DNA from: Streptomyces sp. NBC_01341
GTDB taxonomy: Bacteria > Actinomycetota > Actinomycetes > Streptomycetales > Streptomycetaceae
Length of the DNA stretch: 64,000 nucleotides
Assembly: GCF_035946055.1 (NCBI RefSeq)
Contig: NZ_CP108364.1
Span: 2,914,001-2,978,000, forward strand
Direction of reading: 5' to 3'
Position numbers and translations under genes: made by a program. The notes below the pieces were generated by a model. It was not told where the DNA came from. It searched no databases and worked only from the letters and a program-made list of their open reading frames with translations. Positions 42,412 to 51,881 of the stretch are shown one piece after another; positions within the stretch are counted from its first letter, which is position 1; every line of letters begins with the position of its first letter.

Positions 42412-43094
42412 CACATGTCCCTCTGCGTCCACGGACGCGAATGCGTCACACCGGCGGGCGCCGCTCCGCCCTTGCGGGCGGGGCGCTGCGCGGGCACCGC
42501 GCCGAGTCCCGCCCCGGCCGCCGGGATCTCGTCCTCCTGGCCACCGTCGCCCCCCACCAGCTCGGCGAGCCTCTTCAGACCGCGGTGGGCCGCGGTGCGC
42601 ACCGCGCCGGGACGCTTGCCGAGTGTCCTCGCCGCGCTCTTGGCGTCGAGGCCGATCACCACGCGCAGCACGACTGCCTCGGCCTGGTCCTGGGGCAGCT
42701 GCGCGATGAGGGACATGGCGCGCCCGGTGCCGAGGGACTCCAGCGCCTCCCCCGCCGTATCGGACTCGGCGGCCTCTCCGGCCAGTTCGCTCTCGTCGCC
42801 GCCGATCGCGGGGCGCCTTCCCCGCATCCGGACGTGGTCGAGCGAGCGGTTGCGCGCTATCCGGGCGGCCCAGCCGCGGAAACGGTCGGCGTCGCCGCTG
42901 AAACTGTCGAGGTCCCGCGCTATCTGCAGCCAGGACTCGGACGCCACGTCCTCGGCGTCCGGTTCACCGACCAGCGTCCGTATGTAGCCGAGCAGCCGCG
43001 GGTGCACGGCGCGGTACACAGTACGGAAGGCGTCCTCGTCCCCGTCCTGTGCCGCGAGCACCGCGGCGGTCAGCTCCGCGTCGTCCCCCAGCAC
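42411..43094 (-). CDS. ECF RNA polymerase sigma factor
   Basis: 227 residues from GTG 43094 (start chosen from the family's usual LGDDAELTAAV beginning; the frame is open 45 codons upstream). Region 2: RTVYRAVHPRLLGYIRTLVG, AEDVASESWLQIARDL, RFRGWAARIARNRSLDHVR. Region 4: LPQDQAEAVVLRVVIGLDAKSAARTLGKRPGAVRTAAHRGL, seen in part. A Gly/Ala-rich tail follows. The 1-bp overlap with the downstream membrane protein suggests a sigma/anti-sigma pair. Its target promoters cannot be told from the sequence. Confidence 0.88.
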   Translation of the reverse strand: MLGDDAELTAAVLAAQDGDEDAFRTVYRAVHPRLLGYIRTLVGEPDAEDVASESWLQIARDLDSFSGDADRFRGWAARIARNRSLDHVRMRGRRPAIGGDESELAGEAAESDTAGEALESLGTGRAMSLIAQLPQDQAEAVVLRVVIGLDAKSAARTLGKRPGAVRTAAHRGLKRLAELVGGDGGQEDEIPAAGAGLGAVPAQRPARKGGAAPAGVTHSRPWTQRDM

Positions 43095-43407
43095 TCCCTC
43101 AACCCGCCCCGCTGATCTCGATCGCAGCTGGTCACCACTGCCGCGCAGCCCTGCGCGAATCAGCACGCTACGTGCTCGGACGGTGCCCCGTCCATGACTT
43201 GTACAACCCGCAACTGTCTCCTGACGCACTGCGGTGTGACAGAAAACGCATGCATGGCGCTGAGATGAGTACGGGGCCGCACTGCGGCTCCGCGAAAGAC
43301 GGCCGGGGCCTCTCCTGTGGGGGGTGGCGGCCCCGGTCGTCCTTCTGTCGTCCCGCCGTCCGGTCAGGGCATGTGCGGGAGCCCCTTCGACTCGGCGCGC
43401 TCCCTGT
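43095..43407. other. non-coding interval: sigma gene promoter region and terminator
   Basis: Contains a 13-bp hairpin GACGGCCGGGGCC (43298-43310) / GGCCCCGGTCGTC (43329-43341), one G-T wobble, which likely terminates the gene ending at 43408. Nearer the sigma gene are AGCACG-CTA-CGTGCT (43162-43176) and GGACGG/CCGTCC (43178-43193), possible operators. No gene seen. Confidence 0.55.
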
Positions 43408-43986
43408 TCAGGGTCGCGCGCGGCCGCGGGCCCGCCTCGACATCACCGCGCGCAGGACGCGCCGCCCTTCGGCCGACAGGTCCAGCACCCGCCGCAGGCC
43501 CGCTCCTCCGCCGGCGGTACCGGAGTTCTCCGCGAGCACTTCCAGGATCTCGGTCTGGCGCAGCACCTCGCCGGTGACGAGCGGTCCGCCGCCGGCCGCC
43601 CCGCCCGTACGGCACAGCTCCAGCGCGTCGGCGTCCCCCGCCGGGAAGTCGAACTCCCGGTGGACCTCGAGCGCGAGGAGCGAGCACGCGTCCGCCCAGG
43701 ACCTCAGCGGCCCGGCGGCGAACTCCCTCGGCGCGGCACCGAGCATCGCGCGCACCCGGGAGGCCGTGCCGCCGTCCGCAGCCGACGCGGCCCGCTCCAT
43801 CGCCGCGTGCACGGCGTCGAGTCGCTCCGCCCATCCCTCGCCGGTGTCGCAGCTCACCCAGAGCGGGCGCAGCGGCTCGGGATCGCCCCCGGCGTCCGGC
43901 GGTGTGAGACAGCGGTCCAGACAGGCGAGCGCACTCGCTGCCAGGCTCCGCTCGTCGGCACGGGCGATCTGCTCCACCAGAGTCAT
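43408..43986 (-). CDS. conserved hypothetical protein
   Basis: 192 residues, predicted soluble and helical, with no signal or membrane segment. Notable pieces are ALACLDRCLTPPDAGGDPEPLRPLW, seen in part, and LRSWADACSLLALEVHREFD. Codon bias is fully Streptomyces-like and the ATG has GGGGGAG upstream, so it is a real gene. I do not recognise a domain. On the same strand as the gene at 44113 with a gap of 126 bp. Confidence 0.7.
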   Translation of the reverse strand: MTLVEQIARADERSLAASALACLDRCLTPPDAGGDPEPLRPLWVSCDTGEGWAERLDAVHAAMERAASAADGGTASRVRAMLGAAPREFAAGPLRSWADACSLLALEVHREFDFPAGDADALELCRTGGAAGGGPLVTGEVLRQTEILEVLAENSGTAGGGAGLRRVLDLSAEGRRVLRAVMSRRARGRARP

Positions 43987-44112
43987 CGACGACTCCCCCT
44001 CGTATCTCGGCCGCTGCGCGCTCAGTGACGAGGGCCGTGCTGCCTGTTACCGCATACAGCGTCGGATGGCCGAAAAGCGTCACTAGGACTACGGGAAGGA
44101 ACAGGTCGAGGC

Positions 44113-44709
44113 TCAGCCATGGATGCTCTCGATGCCCAGACGGTCCAGGAATGCGAAGAAAAGTTCGTCGGCGGACCACTCCGGCTGCTCGATGCGCAGC
44201 AGTTCGAGGAGCGGGCCCTCCAGCACACCGCGTCCGGATTCAGCCGCCCAGCGCACCGCCCGTGCCGCCGCGTCCTCGGGCGGCAGGAAGAGATCCTCCA
44301 GCGTCGTGCCGTCCCGGACGAGATGCGCGGTCATGGGCGCGCGGCCGAGGCAGGCGTACCAGGACCCGCTGTGCGGACCCGCGGCCTCCACGGCCACGCA
44401 GACACTGTCCATCACGAAGCCGAGCAGCACGGGCGCCCGCGCGGCATCGGCGAGCGCGGCCATGGGGCCGAGCGGCGGATCGCCGGGGTGGCACCAGACC
44501 TGCCAGCCGTCGGCACGGTACTCACGCAGCGTCAGCAGATCACGCGCGTCCCTCAACGCGGGGTGGTCCGGGAGCGGTTCACCGCTGCGGCCCACCAGGT
44601 ACACGCCCCAGAACCCCACGTCGCGCTCCCCCCGCGGTCCGGGCTGCCATTCTGCCCGCAGGACACGCGGCAGGAGCGCGAAACGCGTTGGCTCAGGGGT
44701 GCGGCACAC
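44113..44709 (-). CDS. conserved hypothetical protein
   Basis: 198 residues from GTG 44709, the only usable start, which makes the gene overlap the DUF4328 gene by 17 bp. Soluble, aromatic-rich: GFWGVYLVGRSGEPLPDHPAL, WQVWCHPGDPPLGPM, WYACLGRAPMTAHLVRDGTTLEDLF. No recognised domain. Overlap suggests co-expression with the upstream membrane protein. Confidence 0.7.
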   Translation of the reverse strand: MCRTPEPTRFALLPRVLRAEWQPGPRGERDVGFWGVYLVGRSGEPLPDHPALRDARDLLTLREYRADGWQVWCHPGDPPLGPMAALADAARAPVLLGFVMDSVCVAVEAAGPHSGSWYACLGRAPMTAHLVRDGTTLEDLFLPPEDAAARAVRWAAESGRGVLEGPLLELLRIEQPEWSADELFFAFLDRLGIESIHG

Positions 44710-45487
44710 CGCCGGGCGCCGGGGCGGACAGCGGGTACGTCCCCCGGGCGGCCCGCTCGCTCTGCATCCGGGTCAGCTTGCGTACGAAGGCGATCGCCAT
44801 GACGGCCGCGGCGATGTCGAGCGCGTCGGCGGCCATGATCAGGGTCACGGCGTCCACCAGACCCGGGGAGGACTCCGTCGCGTCGTAGTTCCTGGACGCG
44901 ATCTGGGCGAAGAACGTCGACACGAGGTACAGCGTCCACCAGGCATTGAGCGGCGCCTTCGACACCTTGCGCCAGGTGCCGTCCGTGATGCTCTGCGCGC
45001 TCGCGGTCCAGATACCCTCGGCCACCCGCCACGGCAGCCACATGTTGGCGACGGGGACGAACCAGGCCCCGATCGCCCAGCCCGGCCGCATGGGCTGCCG
45101 ACTCGCGTCGAACACCTCGGCGTTGAGCCGCACCCGGCGGAACCAGATGACGAAGACGACGGCGGTGGCCAGAAAGGCGATCACCTGCAGCCCCGCGGCC
45201 ATCCCGTACAGGGACTCGGCGCGGTCGGCGGAGCCCGCGTCGTACACCGCCCCGTCCCCGATGCTCGTGAACTCGCCCCGGAGGTTCAGCTCCGTCGTGA
45301 GGGCGAGGACATCGGTCGCGATGACCGCCCCGAGCAGGGCGACGGCCGCCTTGGCCAGGGCGACGGGCGAGCGGAGCCCGTGAGGTCCCGGCGCCGCCGG
45401 TGCGGGCAGGGGACCGGCCGTCGCGCAGACGGAGCACCGCCCTTCCACGGATGCCGCCGGTCTCGTACCGCAGTTCGTGCACAGCAT
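44693..45487 (-). CDS. DUF4328 membrane protein with N-terminal zinc ribbon
   Basis: 264 residues. A CxxC...CxxC zinc ribbon (LCTNCGTR, RCSVCATA) opens the protein, followed by four predicted helices and the DUF4328 marks FVIWFRRVRLNAEVF and PGWAIGAWFVPVANMWLPWRVAEGIW (in part). Integral membrane protein of unknown role, common in Streptomyces. Confidence 0.85.
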   Translation of the reverse strand: MLCTNCGTRPAASVEGRCSVCATAGPLPAPAAPGPHGLRSPVALAKAAVALLGAVIATDVLALTTELNLRGEFTSIGDGAVYDAGSADRAESLYGMAAGLQVIAFLATAVVFVIWFRRVRLNAEVFDASRQPMRPGWAIGAWFVPVANMWLPWRVAEGIWTASAQSITDGTWRKVSKAPLNAWWTLYLVSTFFAQIASRNYDATESSPGLVDAVTLIMAADALDIAAAVMAIAFVRKLTRMQSERAARGTYPLSAPAPGGVPHP

Positions 45488-45599
45488 GGAAGGACCCCCC
45501 AGGGTTCCGGTTCTCGGACGTCGGCCGCGCGTCCCTCCCCAGGGCGCGCGGCCAGCGGAACCTAACCCTTCTCCGCGGCGATGTCCACGGAGTCGGCGA

Positions 45600-47189
45600 T
45601 CAGTTCGACGCGTCGACCTCGTCGGCCAGCGACTTGAAGTCGGCCCAGGTCAGCTCCGGCGTGCCCGGGTCCCACAGCTTCTGTGAGACGGCGTTGAGCG
45701 GCATCCGGATGCCGGCGGCGACCTGCGCCTGCGTCTGCGCGTTCGGGAAGTCGCCCCAGACCGCGAACCGGCCGCCCAGGATCTGCTTCGAGTAGCGCTC
45801 GGACACCGGCTCGGTCCCGCGGAGGACGAACGGGGTCCACTGCTCGTAGATCCGCTTGCCCGTCGGGTACGTGAAGTCGTTGGGCTCGCCGAGCACGTAG
45901 TAGAGGAACTCGTCGTTGAGGTTGACGACCTTGCGGCCCTCGGCCAGGTAGTCCTGGGGCGGCCGGGCGCCGATCTCCTTGCCCGTCCAGTACTCCACCT
46001 CGATGCCCTTGTCCGCGGTGACGCTCCCGCCGCTGAAGAAGCCGTCGTTCCATGCCTTGGGGATCTTCTGCGCCTTGCGGATGACGGCGGCGCGGTCGTT
46101 CAGCCAGCCCTCCGCCAGGTCCTGGACCGTGGCGTCGGCGCCGTACTTCTCCCGCGCGGCCGCGGCGAGCTGCGGGTAGGAGGCCTGCGGGCTGCTGACC
46201 GTGAGGGCCTGGTACTCGTCCGCCCCCACGTGGAACCAGTTGCCGGGGAAGAGCTCGGCGTACTCGGTCAGGAGATCGTCGACGATCTCCGCCGACTCGG
46301 GCCGGGAGATGTCGATGGCGCCCTGCCTGGCCACGCCCTGGGTGTCGCGGAGCTGGAGGTCGGGGTGGGCGCGCAGGACGGCGCCGAGGTGTCCGGGGGA
46401 GTCGATCTCCCCGACCACCGTGATGTGCAGGCTCTGTGCGAGTTTCACGATCCGGCGCACGTCGGCCTTGCTCAGGTGTTCGTCGGAGACGACCTCGGGG
46501 TGGGTGTCGGACTCGATCCGGAAGGCCTGGTCGTCGGAGAAGTGCAGGCCGAGCTGGTTGAGCTTGAGGTCGGCCATCTCGCGCAGCCGGTCCTCTATCC
46601 AGTCCACGGAGTAGTACTTGCGGGCTATGTCGAGGTTGAACCCGCGCTGGGGGCGGTCCGGGGTGTCCCGCACGACGCCCTCGGGCACGGTGTCGTCGGC
46701 GTTCAGCGCCTGCTTGAGGGTGCGGGTTCCGTAGAAGACACCCGCCTGCCCGGGACCGCTGATGGTGACCCGGCCACCCGCCGTCTTCAGGGTGTAGGAC
46801 TCGGGGCTGCCCTTGTCGGCGGTGGAGAGCGCCAGTTCGACGTCACCCGCACGGGCGGACTTCTCACCCCGGTAGCTGATCTTGAGTTCCTTGGCGAGCA
46901 GCTTCGCCTCGTCCGCGAGTTCGGGGTCGGCCACGACGACCGAGCTGTTGCCGGCCGGTTTCCAGCCCGGCCCGCGCGCGGGGGTGTGCGCGCGCACCGC
47001 GGGTATCGTCCGCGGCGTCGTGGAGAGCGGATAGCTCCGGGACGGGGACGGCGAGGTACGGGCCGAGGCGGCGCCGCCGTTCTGCGTCCCCGTGCCGGGG
47101 CTGTCGGGCCAGACGACGACGGTGAGTGTGACGGCGGCGGCGACGGCGACGGCCGCGCCGGCCACCATGGTTCCGCGTGAGGGCGACAT
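45600..47189 (-). CDS. secreted beta-N-acetylhexosaminidase (GH20)
   Basis: 529 residues. N-terminal signal/anchor (VAGAAVAVAAAVTLTVVVW), a GH20b-like domain (SVVVADPELADEAKLLAKEL on), and the GH20 barrel: GFNLDIARKYYSVDWIEDRL, LGLHFSDDQAFRIES, catalytic pair in WFHVGADEYQ, WTPFVLRGTEPVSE and AVWGDFPN. It releases terminal N-acetylglucosamine from chitin oligomers or glycans outside the cell by substrate-assisted catalysis. ATG 47189 has GGAGG about 10 nt upstream. No DasR site was looked for computationally. Confidence 0.92.
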   Translation of the reverse strand: MSPSRGTMVAGAAVAVAAAVTLTVVVWPDSPGTGTQNGGAASARTSPSPSRSYPLSTTPRTIPAVRAHTPARGPGWKPAGNSSVVVADPELADEAKLLAKELKISYRGEKSARAGDVELALSTADKGSPESYTLKTAGGRVTISGPGQAGVFYGTRTLKQALNADDTVPEGVVRDTPDRPQRGFNLDIARKYYSVDWIEDRLREMADLKLNQLGLHFSDDQAFRIESDTHPEVVSDEHLSKADVRRIVKLAQSLHITVVGEIDSPGHLGAVLRAHPDLQLRDTQGVARQGAIDISRPESAEIVDDLLTEYAELFPGNWFHVGADEYQALTVSSPQASYPQLAAAAREKYGADATVQDLAEGWLNDRAAVIRKAQKIPKAWNDGFFSGGSVTADKGIEVEYWTGKEIGARPPQDYLAEGRKVVNLNDEFLYYVLGEPNDFTYPTGKRIYEQWTPFVLRGTEPVSERYSKQILGGRFAVWGDFPNAQTQAQVAAGIRMPLNAVSQKLWDPGTPELTWADFKSLADEVDASN

Positions 47190-47425
47190 CGGTCAGAATC
47201 CTCCGGATCGGGGGAAAAACATTTCAAAGACGACGAGGAAGCCGGACAATTCCCCTGCTCAATTCGTCCATCAAGCGTTCCGAAACTCTCCCGTGCGGGT
47301 GAATTTCTTACATCCTTGGGTTGCTGGTCGCTCGGTCTCGCTAGCGTTGCGGCACATACATCCCAGTCCTCACTTCCGCCCCCTGAGCAACCTCGTCGCT
47401 CTCAGACCCGTCTGCAGGGTCACAG

Positions 47426-48124
47426 ATGCCTTTCGTCCGAGGAGTCCCGCTGTCCAGGTCCAGCGAGTCCCACGCCGGCCTGCCGAAACAACCTCAGCAG
47501 GCAGGGCGGGCCGCCGTACCCGTCCAGGGTGGGGGCCCCGCTCCGGCCTTCAGTGAGGTACCGGCGGAGGCCCCTGTTCCGGAACCAGTCTCGGGGAGCG
47601 GTCGTAAGAATGCCCACTCGAGCGGAATCCGTCACTTCAACGCCTGGCCGCGCGAGCTCGCCGAGGCCGCCCTGCTGGAGTGCTGCGGCAGCCGCCGCTG
47701 GGCCCTTCGGATGGCCGCCCACCGGCCCTACCCCGACCTGGACACCCTGCTCGCCGCCTCCGACGAGGCGGGATACGACCTCGCGCCCTCCGACATCGCC
47801 GAGGCGCTCGCGACGGAGAACGCCCCCTGCCTGCACCACGCCGCGCCCCGTGCGGCCCACCTGGCGCTGCGCGCGGCGCACGCCGCCTACGAGAGCCGCT
47901 TCGGCCACGTCTTCGTGATCTGCCTCGACGGACTGCGGCCCTCCCAGCACGTCGACCAGGTGCTTGCGGCCATCCGGACCCGACTGGCCCACGAACCGGA
48001 CGAGGAGCGGGCCCTGACCGCGGAGGAGATGCGACGACTCGCCCGGGGCCGCATCATCGAGCTGCTGACGGAGGCCGGGCGTCCGGCCGGCCCGGCCTCC
48101 CCGGTTGCGCACGACCCCCGGTAG
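47426..48124 (+). CDS. OHCU (2-oxo-4-hydroxy-4-carboxy-5-ureidoimidazoline) decarboxylase
   Basis: 232 residues. The conserved domain (about 68-215): HFNAWPRELAEAALLECCGSRRWALRM (in part), PDLDTLLAASDEA, YESRFGHVFVICLDGLRPSQ, matches OHCU decarboxylases that convert the uricase product chain to S-allantoin. An N-terminal 65-residue low-complexity extension is unusual; the family is about 165 residues. No better start was found in frame. Not next to uricase or transthyretin-like genes here; it stands before sdhC. Confidence 0.78.
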   Translation: MPFVRGVPLSRSSESHAGLPKQPQQAGRAAVPVQGGGPAPAFSEVPAEAPVPEPVSGSGRKNAHSSGIRHFNAWPRELAEAALLECCGSRRWALRMAAHRPYPDLDTLLAASDEAGYDLAPSDIAEALATENAPCLHHAAPRAAHLALRAAHAAYESRFGHVFVICLDGLRPSQHVDQVLAAIRTRLAHEPDEERALTAEEMRRLARGRIIELLTEAGRPAGPASPVAHDPR

Positions 48125-48291
48125 CCCGTCCGTGCCTGTTTGATTGCCACTTTGATCACACCGACGGGCCCCGCCGCCATGGAACCGACAAAGCGTCGCT
48201 ACGATGGCCGGGGCCGGTGGACCGTACCCGGCCGGGTCAGACCGACAGTCAAGCCGGCCGACCCCAATCCCCGCTCCCGGAGGGTTCTTCC

Positions 48292-48672
48292 GTGCCGGCT
48301 GGAACGCTGTACCGCGGCCGGGAAGGCATGTGGTCCTGGGTGGCTCATCGAGTCACCGGTGTCCTCATTTTCTTCTTCCTGTTCGTACACGTCCTGGACA
48401 CCGCTCTCGTGCGTGTCTCCCCCGAGGCGTACGACGAGGTCGTGGCCACCTACAAGACCCCGCTCGTCGCGCTGCTCGAGTACGGCCTGGTGGCCGCCAT
48501 CCTGTTCCACGCGCTGAACGGTCTCCGGATCGTCGCCGTGGACTTCTGGGCCAAGGGCCCGCGCTACCAGAAGCAGATGCTCTGGACCGTCCTCGGTATC
48601 TGGATCGTGCTGATGGTCGGGGCCCTGTACCCCGTCCTCGGCCACGCCGTACGTGAAGTCTTCGGGAGCTGA
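48292..48672 (+). CDS. sdhC: succinate dehydrogenase cytochrome b556 subunit
   Basis: 126 residues with three membrane helices. [29 protein letters not shown] carries the Ser/Arg quinone-site and His haem-ligand pattern, and [16 protein letters not shown] follows. GTG 48292 has GGAGGG 7 nt upstream. Membrane anchor with SdhD for complex II. First gene of sdhCDAB. Confidence 0.93.
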   Translation: MPAGTLYRGREGMWSWVAHRVTGVLIFFFLFVHVLDTALVRVSPEAYDEVVATYKTPLVALLEYGLVAAILFHALNGLRIVAVDFWAKGPRYQKQMLWTVLGIWIVLMVGALYPVLGHAVREVFGS

Positions 48673-48677
48673 GGCCA

Positions 48678-49157
48678 ATGTCCACCGAGACTCCTTCGTC
48701 GGCGATCGGCGACGTCGAGGCCGTAAGCCTGTTCGACGTCGACAACCCGGCCCCCGTGATCGAGCCCCCGCGCCAGCGCACGGGCAAGACACCCAAGGCC
48801 TCGCGCACCAACTTCGAGATGTACGCCTGGCTCTTCATGCGCCTGTCGGGCATCGTGCTGGTCGTCCTGGTCATCGGCCACCTGGTCATCCAGCTGGTGC
48901 TCGACGGCGGTGTGTCCAAGATCGGCTTCGCGTTCGTCGCGGGCCGCTGGGCCTCGCCGTTCTGGCAGCTCTGGGACCTGGGGATGCTGTGGCTCGCCAT
49001 GCTCCACGGCGCCAACGGCCTCCGTACGGTCATCAACGACTACGCCGAACGGGACAACACCCGGTTCTGGCTGAAGATGCTCCTGTACACCGCCACGGTG
49101 TTCACCGTCCTGCTGGGCACGCTGGTGATCTTCACCTTCGACCCGAACATCCGCTAG
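48678..49157 (+). CDS. sdhD: succinate dehydrogenase hydrophobic membrane anchor
   Basis: 159 residues with a 45-residue hydrophilic N-terminus and three helices. [29 protein letters not shown] and [15 protein letters not shown] carry the haem/quinone residues; paired with SdhC it forms the two-subunit membrane domain. Starts 5 bp after sdhC. Confidence 0.92.
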   Translation: MSTETPSSAIGDVEAVSLFDVDNPAPVIEPPRQRTGKTPKASRTNFEMYAWLFMRLSGIVLVVLVIGHLVIQLVLDGGVSKIGFAFVAGRWASPFWQLWDLGMLWLAMLHGANGLRTVINDYAERDNTRFWLKMLLYTATVFTVLLGTLVIFTFDPNIR

Positions 49158-49186
49158 GCGCCGGGACAGAGGGACCAGAGGAAACC

Positions 49187-50941
49187 ATGCAGATCCACAA
49201 GTACGACACCGTCATCGTCGGCGCCGGCGGCGCCGGCATGCGCGCGGCCATCGAGTCGACCAAGCGCAGCCGCACCGCCGTGCTGACGAAGCTCTACCCC
49301 ACCCGCTCCCACACGGGCGCCGCGCAGGGCGGCATGGCCGCCGCGCTGGCGAACGTGGAGGAGGACAACTGGGAGTGGCACACCTTCGACACGATCAAGG
49401 GCGGCGACTACCTGGTCGACCAGGACGCCGCCGAGATCCTCGCGAAGGAGGCCATCGACGCCGTCCTCGACCTGGAGAAGATGGGCCTGCCGTTCAACCG
49501 GACGCCCGAGGGCCGCATCGACCAGCGCCGCTTCGGCGGTCACACCCGTAGCCACGGCGAGGCCCCGGTCCGCCGGTCGTGCTACGCCTCGGACCGCACG
49601 GGTCACATGATCCTCCAGACGCTGTACCAGAACTGCGTCAAGGAGGGCGTGGAGTTCTTCAACGAGTTCTACGTCCTCGACCTCCTGCTCCAGGACGTGG
49701 ACGGGGTCAAGAAGTCCGCGGGCGTCGTCGCCTACGAGCTGGCCACCGGCGAGATCCACGTCTTCCAGGCGAAGTCGATCATCTTCGCCTCCGGCGGCAC
49801 CGGCAAGTTCTTCAAGGTGACCTCCAACGCCCACACCCTGACCGGTGACGGCCAGGCCGCCGCGTACCGCCGCGGTCTGCCGCTGGAGGACATGGAGTTC
49901 TTCCAGTTCCACCCCACGGGCATCTGGCGCATGGGCATCCTGCTGACGGAGGGCGCCCGTGGTGAGGGCGGCATCCTCCGCAACAAGGACGGCGAGCGCT
50001 TCATGGAGAAGTACGCGCCCGTCATGAAGGACCTCGCGTCCCGCGACGTCGTGTCCCGCTCCATCTACACGGAGATCCGTGAGGGCCGCGGCTGCGGTCC
50101 CGAGGGCGACCACGTCTACCTCGACCTCACGCACCTCCCGCCGGAGCAGCTGGACGCGAAGCTCCCGGACATCACGGAGTTCGCGCGTACCTACCTCGGC
50201 ATCGAGCCCTACACGGACCCGATCCCGATCCAGCCGACCGCGCACTACGCCATGGGCGGCATCCCGACCAACGTCGAGGGCGAGGTGCTGGCCGACAACA
50301 CCACCGTCGTCCCGGGCCTGTACGCCGCCGGCGAGGTCGCCTGTGTCTCCGTGCACGGCGCCAACCGCCTCGGCACCAACTCGCTGCTCGACATCAACGT
50401 CTTCGGACGCCGGTCGGGCATCGCGGCCGCCGAGTACTCCGCGAAGAACGACTTCGTCGCGCTTCCCGAGAACCCGGCGAAGCTGGTGGAGGAGCAGGTC
50501 GAGCGGCTGCGCAACTCGACGGGCACCGAGCGCGTCGCCGCGCTCCGCACGGAGCTGCAGGAGTGCATGGACGCCAACGTGATGGTGTTCCGCACCGAGC
50601 AGACCATCAAGACCGCGGTCGACAAGATCGCGGAACTGCGGGCGCGGTACCTCAACGTGTCCATCCAGGACAAGGGCAAGCGGTTCAACACGGACCTGCT
50701 GGAGGCCATCGAGCTGGGCAACCTGCTCGACCTGGCCGAGGTCATGGCCGCCTCCGCCCTGGCCCGCAAGGAATCCCGCGGTGGTCACTACCGCGAGGAC
50801 TACCCGAACCGCGACGACGTCAACTTCATGCGCCACACCATGGCGTACCGCGAGGTCGCGGACGACGGCACCGAGTCGATCCGGCTCGATTACAAGCCGG
50901 TCGTCACGACCCGCTACCAGCCGATGGAGCGTAAGTACTGA
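49187..50941 (+). CDS. sdhA: succinate dehydrogenase flavoprotein subunit
   Basis: 584 residues, normal length. FAD fold [10 protein letters not shown], covalent-flavin His 42 in [11 protein letters not shown], substrate-site [23 protein letters not shown] and [16 protein letters not shown]. Oxidises succinate to fumarate on the cytoplasmic face. ATG 49187 begins MQIHKYD; GAGGAAACC precedes it. Overlaps sdhB as TGATG. Confidence 0.97.
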   Translation: MQIHKYDTVIVGAGGAGMRAAIESTKRSRTAVLTKLYPTRSHTGAAQGGMAAALANVEEDNWEWHTFDTIKGGDYLVDQDAAEILAKEAIDAVLDLEKMGLPFNRTPEGRIDQRRFGGHTRSHGEAPVRRSCYASDRTGHMILQTLYQNCVKEGVEFFNEFYVLDLLLQDVDGVKKSAGVVAYELATGEIHVFQAKSIIFASGGTGKFFKVTSNAHTLTGDGQAAAYRRGLPLEDMEFFQFHPTGIWRMGILLTEGARGEGGILRNKDGERFMEKYAPVMKDLASRDVVSRSIYTEIREGRGCGPEGDHVYLDLTHLPPEQLDAKLPDITEFARTYLGIEPYTDPIPIQPTAHYAMGGIPTNVEGEVLADNTTVVPGLYAAGEVACVSVHGANRLGTNSLLDINVFGRRSGIAAAEYSAKNDFVALPENPAKLVEEQVERLRNSTGTERVAALRTELQECMDANVMVFRTEQTIKTAVDKIAELRARYLNVSIQDKGKRFNTDLLEAIELGNLLDLAEVMAASALARKESRGGHYREDYPNRDDVNFMRHTMAYREVADDGTESIRLDYKPVVTTRYQPMERKY

Positions 50942-51708
50942 TGGCTACACCGACCCTGGAGAAGACCGACAAGGCCGAGGCCGGCTTCGGCGACTCTCCC
51001 TACATCACGGCCACGTTCCGGATCCGCCGCTTCAACCCGGAGGTCTCCGACGAGGTCCAGTGGCAGGACTTCCAGATCTCGATCGACCCGAAGGAGCGTG
51101 TCCTCGACGCCCTTCACAAGATCAAGTGGGAGCTGGACGGCACTCTGACCTTCCGCCGTTCCTGCGCGCACGGCATCTGCGGGTCCGACGCGATGCGGAT
51201 CAACGGCAAGAACAGGCTCGCCTGCAAGACGCTGATCAAGGACATCAACCCGGACAAGCCGATCACGGTCGAGGCCATAAAGGGCCTCACGGTCCTCAAG
51301 GACCTCGTGGTCGACATGGACCCCTTCTTCCAGGCGTACCGCGACGTCATGCCCTTCCTCATCACCAAGGGCAACGAGCCGACGCGCGAGCGCCTGCAGT
51401 CCGCCGAGGACCGTGAGCGGTTCGACGACACCACCAAGTGCATCCTGTGCGCCGCGTGCACGTCCTCGTGCCCGGTGTTCTGGAACGACGGCCAGTACTT
51501 CGGCCCGGCGGCCATCGTCAACGCGCACCGCTTCATCTTCGACTCGCGTGACGAGGGCGGCGAGCAGCGGCTCGAGATCCTCAACGACCGTGACGGTGTG
51601 TGGCGTTGCCGCACGACGTTCAACTGCACGGACGCCTGCCCGCGTGGCATCGAGGTCACCAAGGCGATCCAGGAAGTGAAGCGCGCCCTGATCACGCGTC
51701 GCTTCTGA
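50941..51708 (+). CDS. sdhB: succinate dehydrogenase iron-sulfur subunit
   Basis: 255 residues. [2Fe-2S] ligands in SCAHGICGSDAM and NRLACKT; [4Fe-4S] and [3Fe-4S] ligands in CILCAACTSSCPVF and CTDACPRGI. Transfers electrons from SdhA flavin to the quinone. Coupled to sdhA by the TGATG overlap and followed by the operon terminator. Confidence 0.97.
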   Translation: MATPTLEKTDKAEAGFGDSPYITATFRIRRFNPEVSDEVQWQDFQISIDPKERVLDALHKIKWELDGTLTFRRSCAHGICGSDAMRINGKNRLACKTLIKDINPDKPITVEAIKGLTVLKDLVVDMDPFFQAYRDVMPFLITKGNEPTRERLQSAEDRERFDDTTKCILCAACTSSCPVFWNDGQYFGPAAIVNAHRFIFDSRDEGGEQRLEILNDRDGVWRCRTTFNCTDACPRGIEVTKAIQEVKRALITRRF

Positions 51709-51726
51709 CCCACGCGTCACCTTCAC

Positions 51727-51767
51727 AGGCCCCGTTCCCCGCACCGACCGTGCGGGGAACGGGGCCT
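51727..51767 (+). terminator. sdh operon terminator
   Basis: Perfect 18-bp stem AGGCCCCGTTCCCCGCAC (51727-51744), 5-nt loop, GTGCGGGGAACGGGGCCT (51750-51767), followed by CTTGG; 18 bp after the sdhB stop. Confidence 0.92.
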
Positions 51768-51881
51768 CTTGGTGCGTCGGGGCGGGCCGGGGCGGTACGG
51801 TCGTGCGGAGCCTGACCGGCTCGCCTCTCCCGGCGCAGCACAGCGCGGGAGCAGATGCCTTGACGATGAACGGGGAACGCT

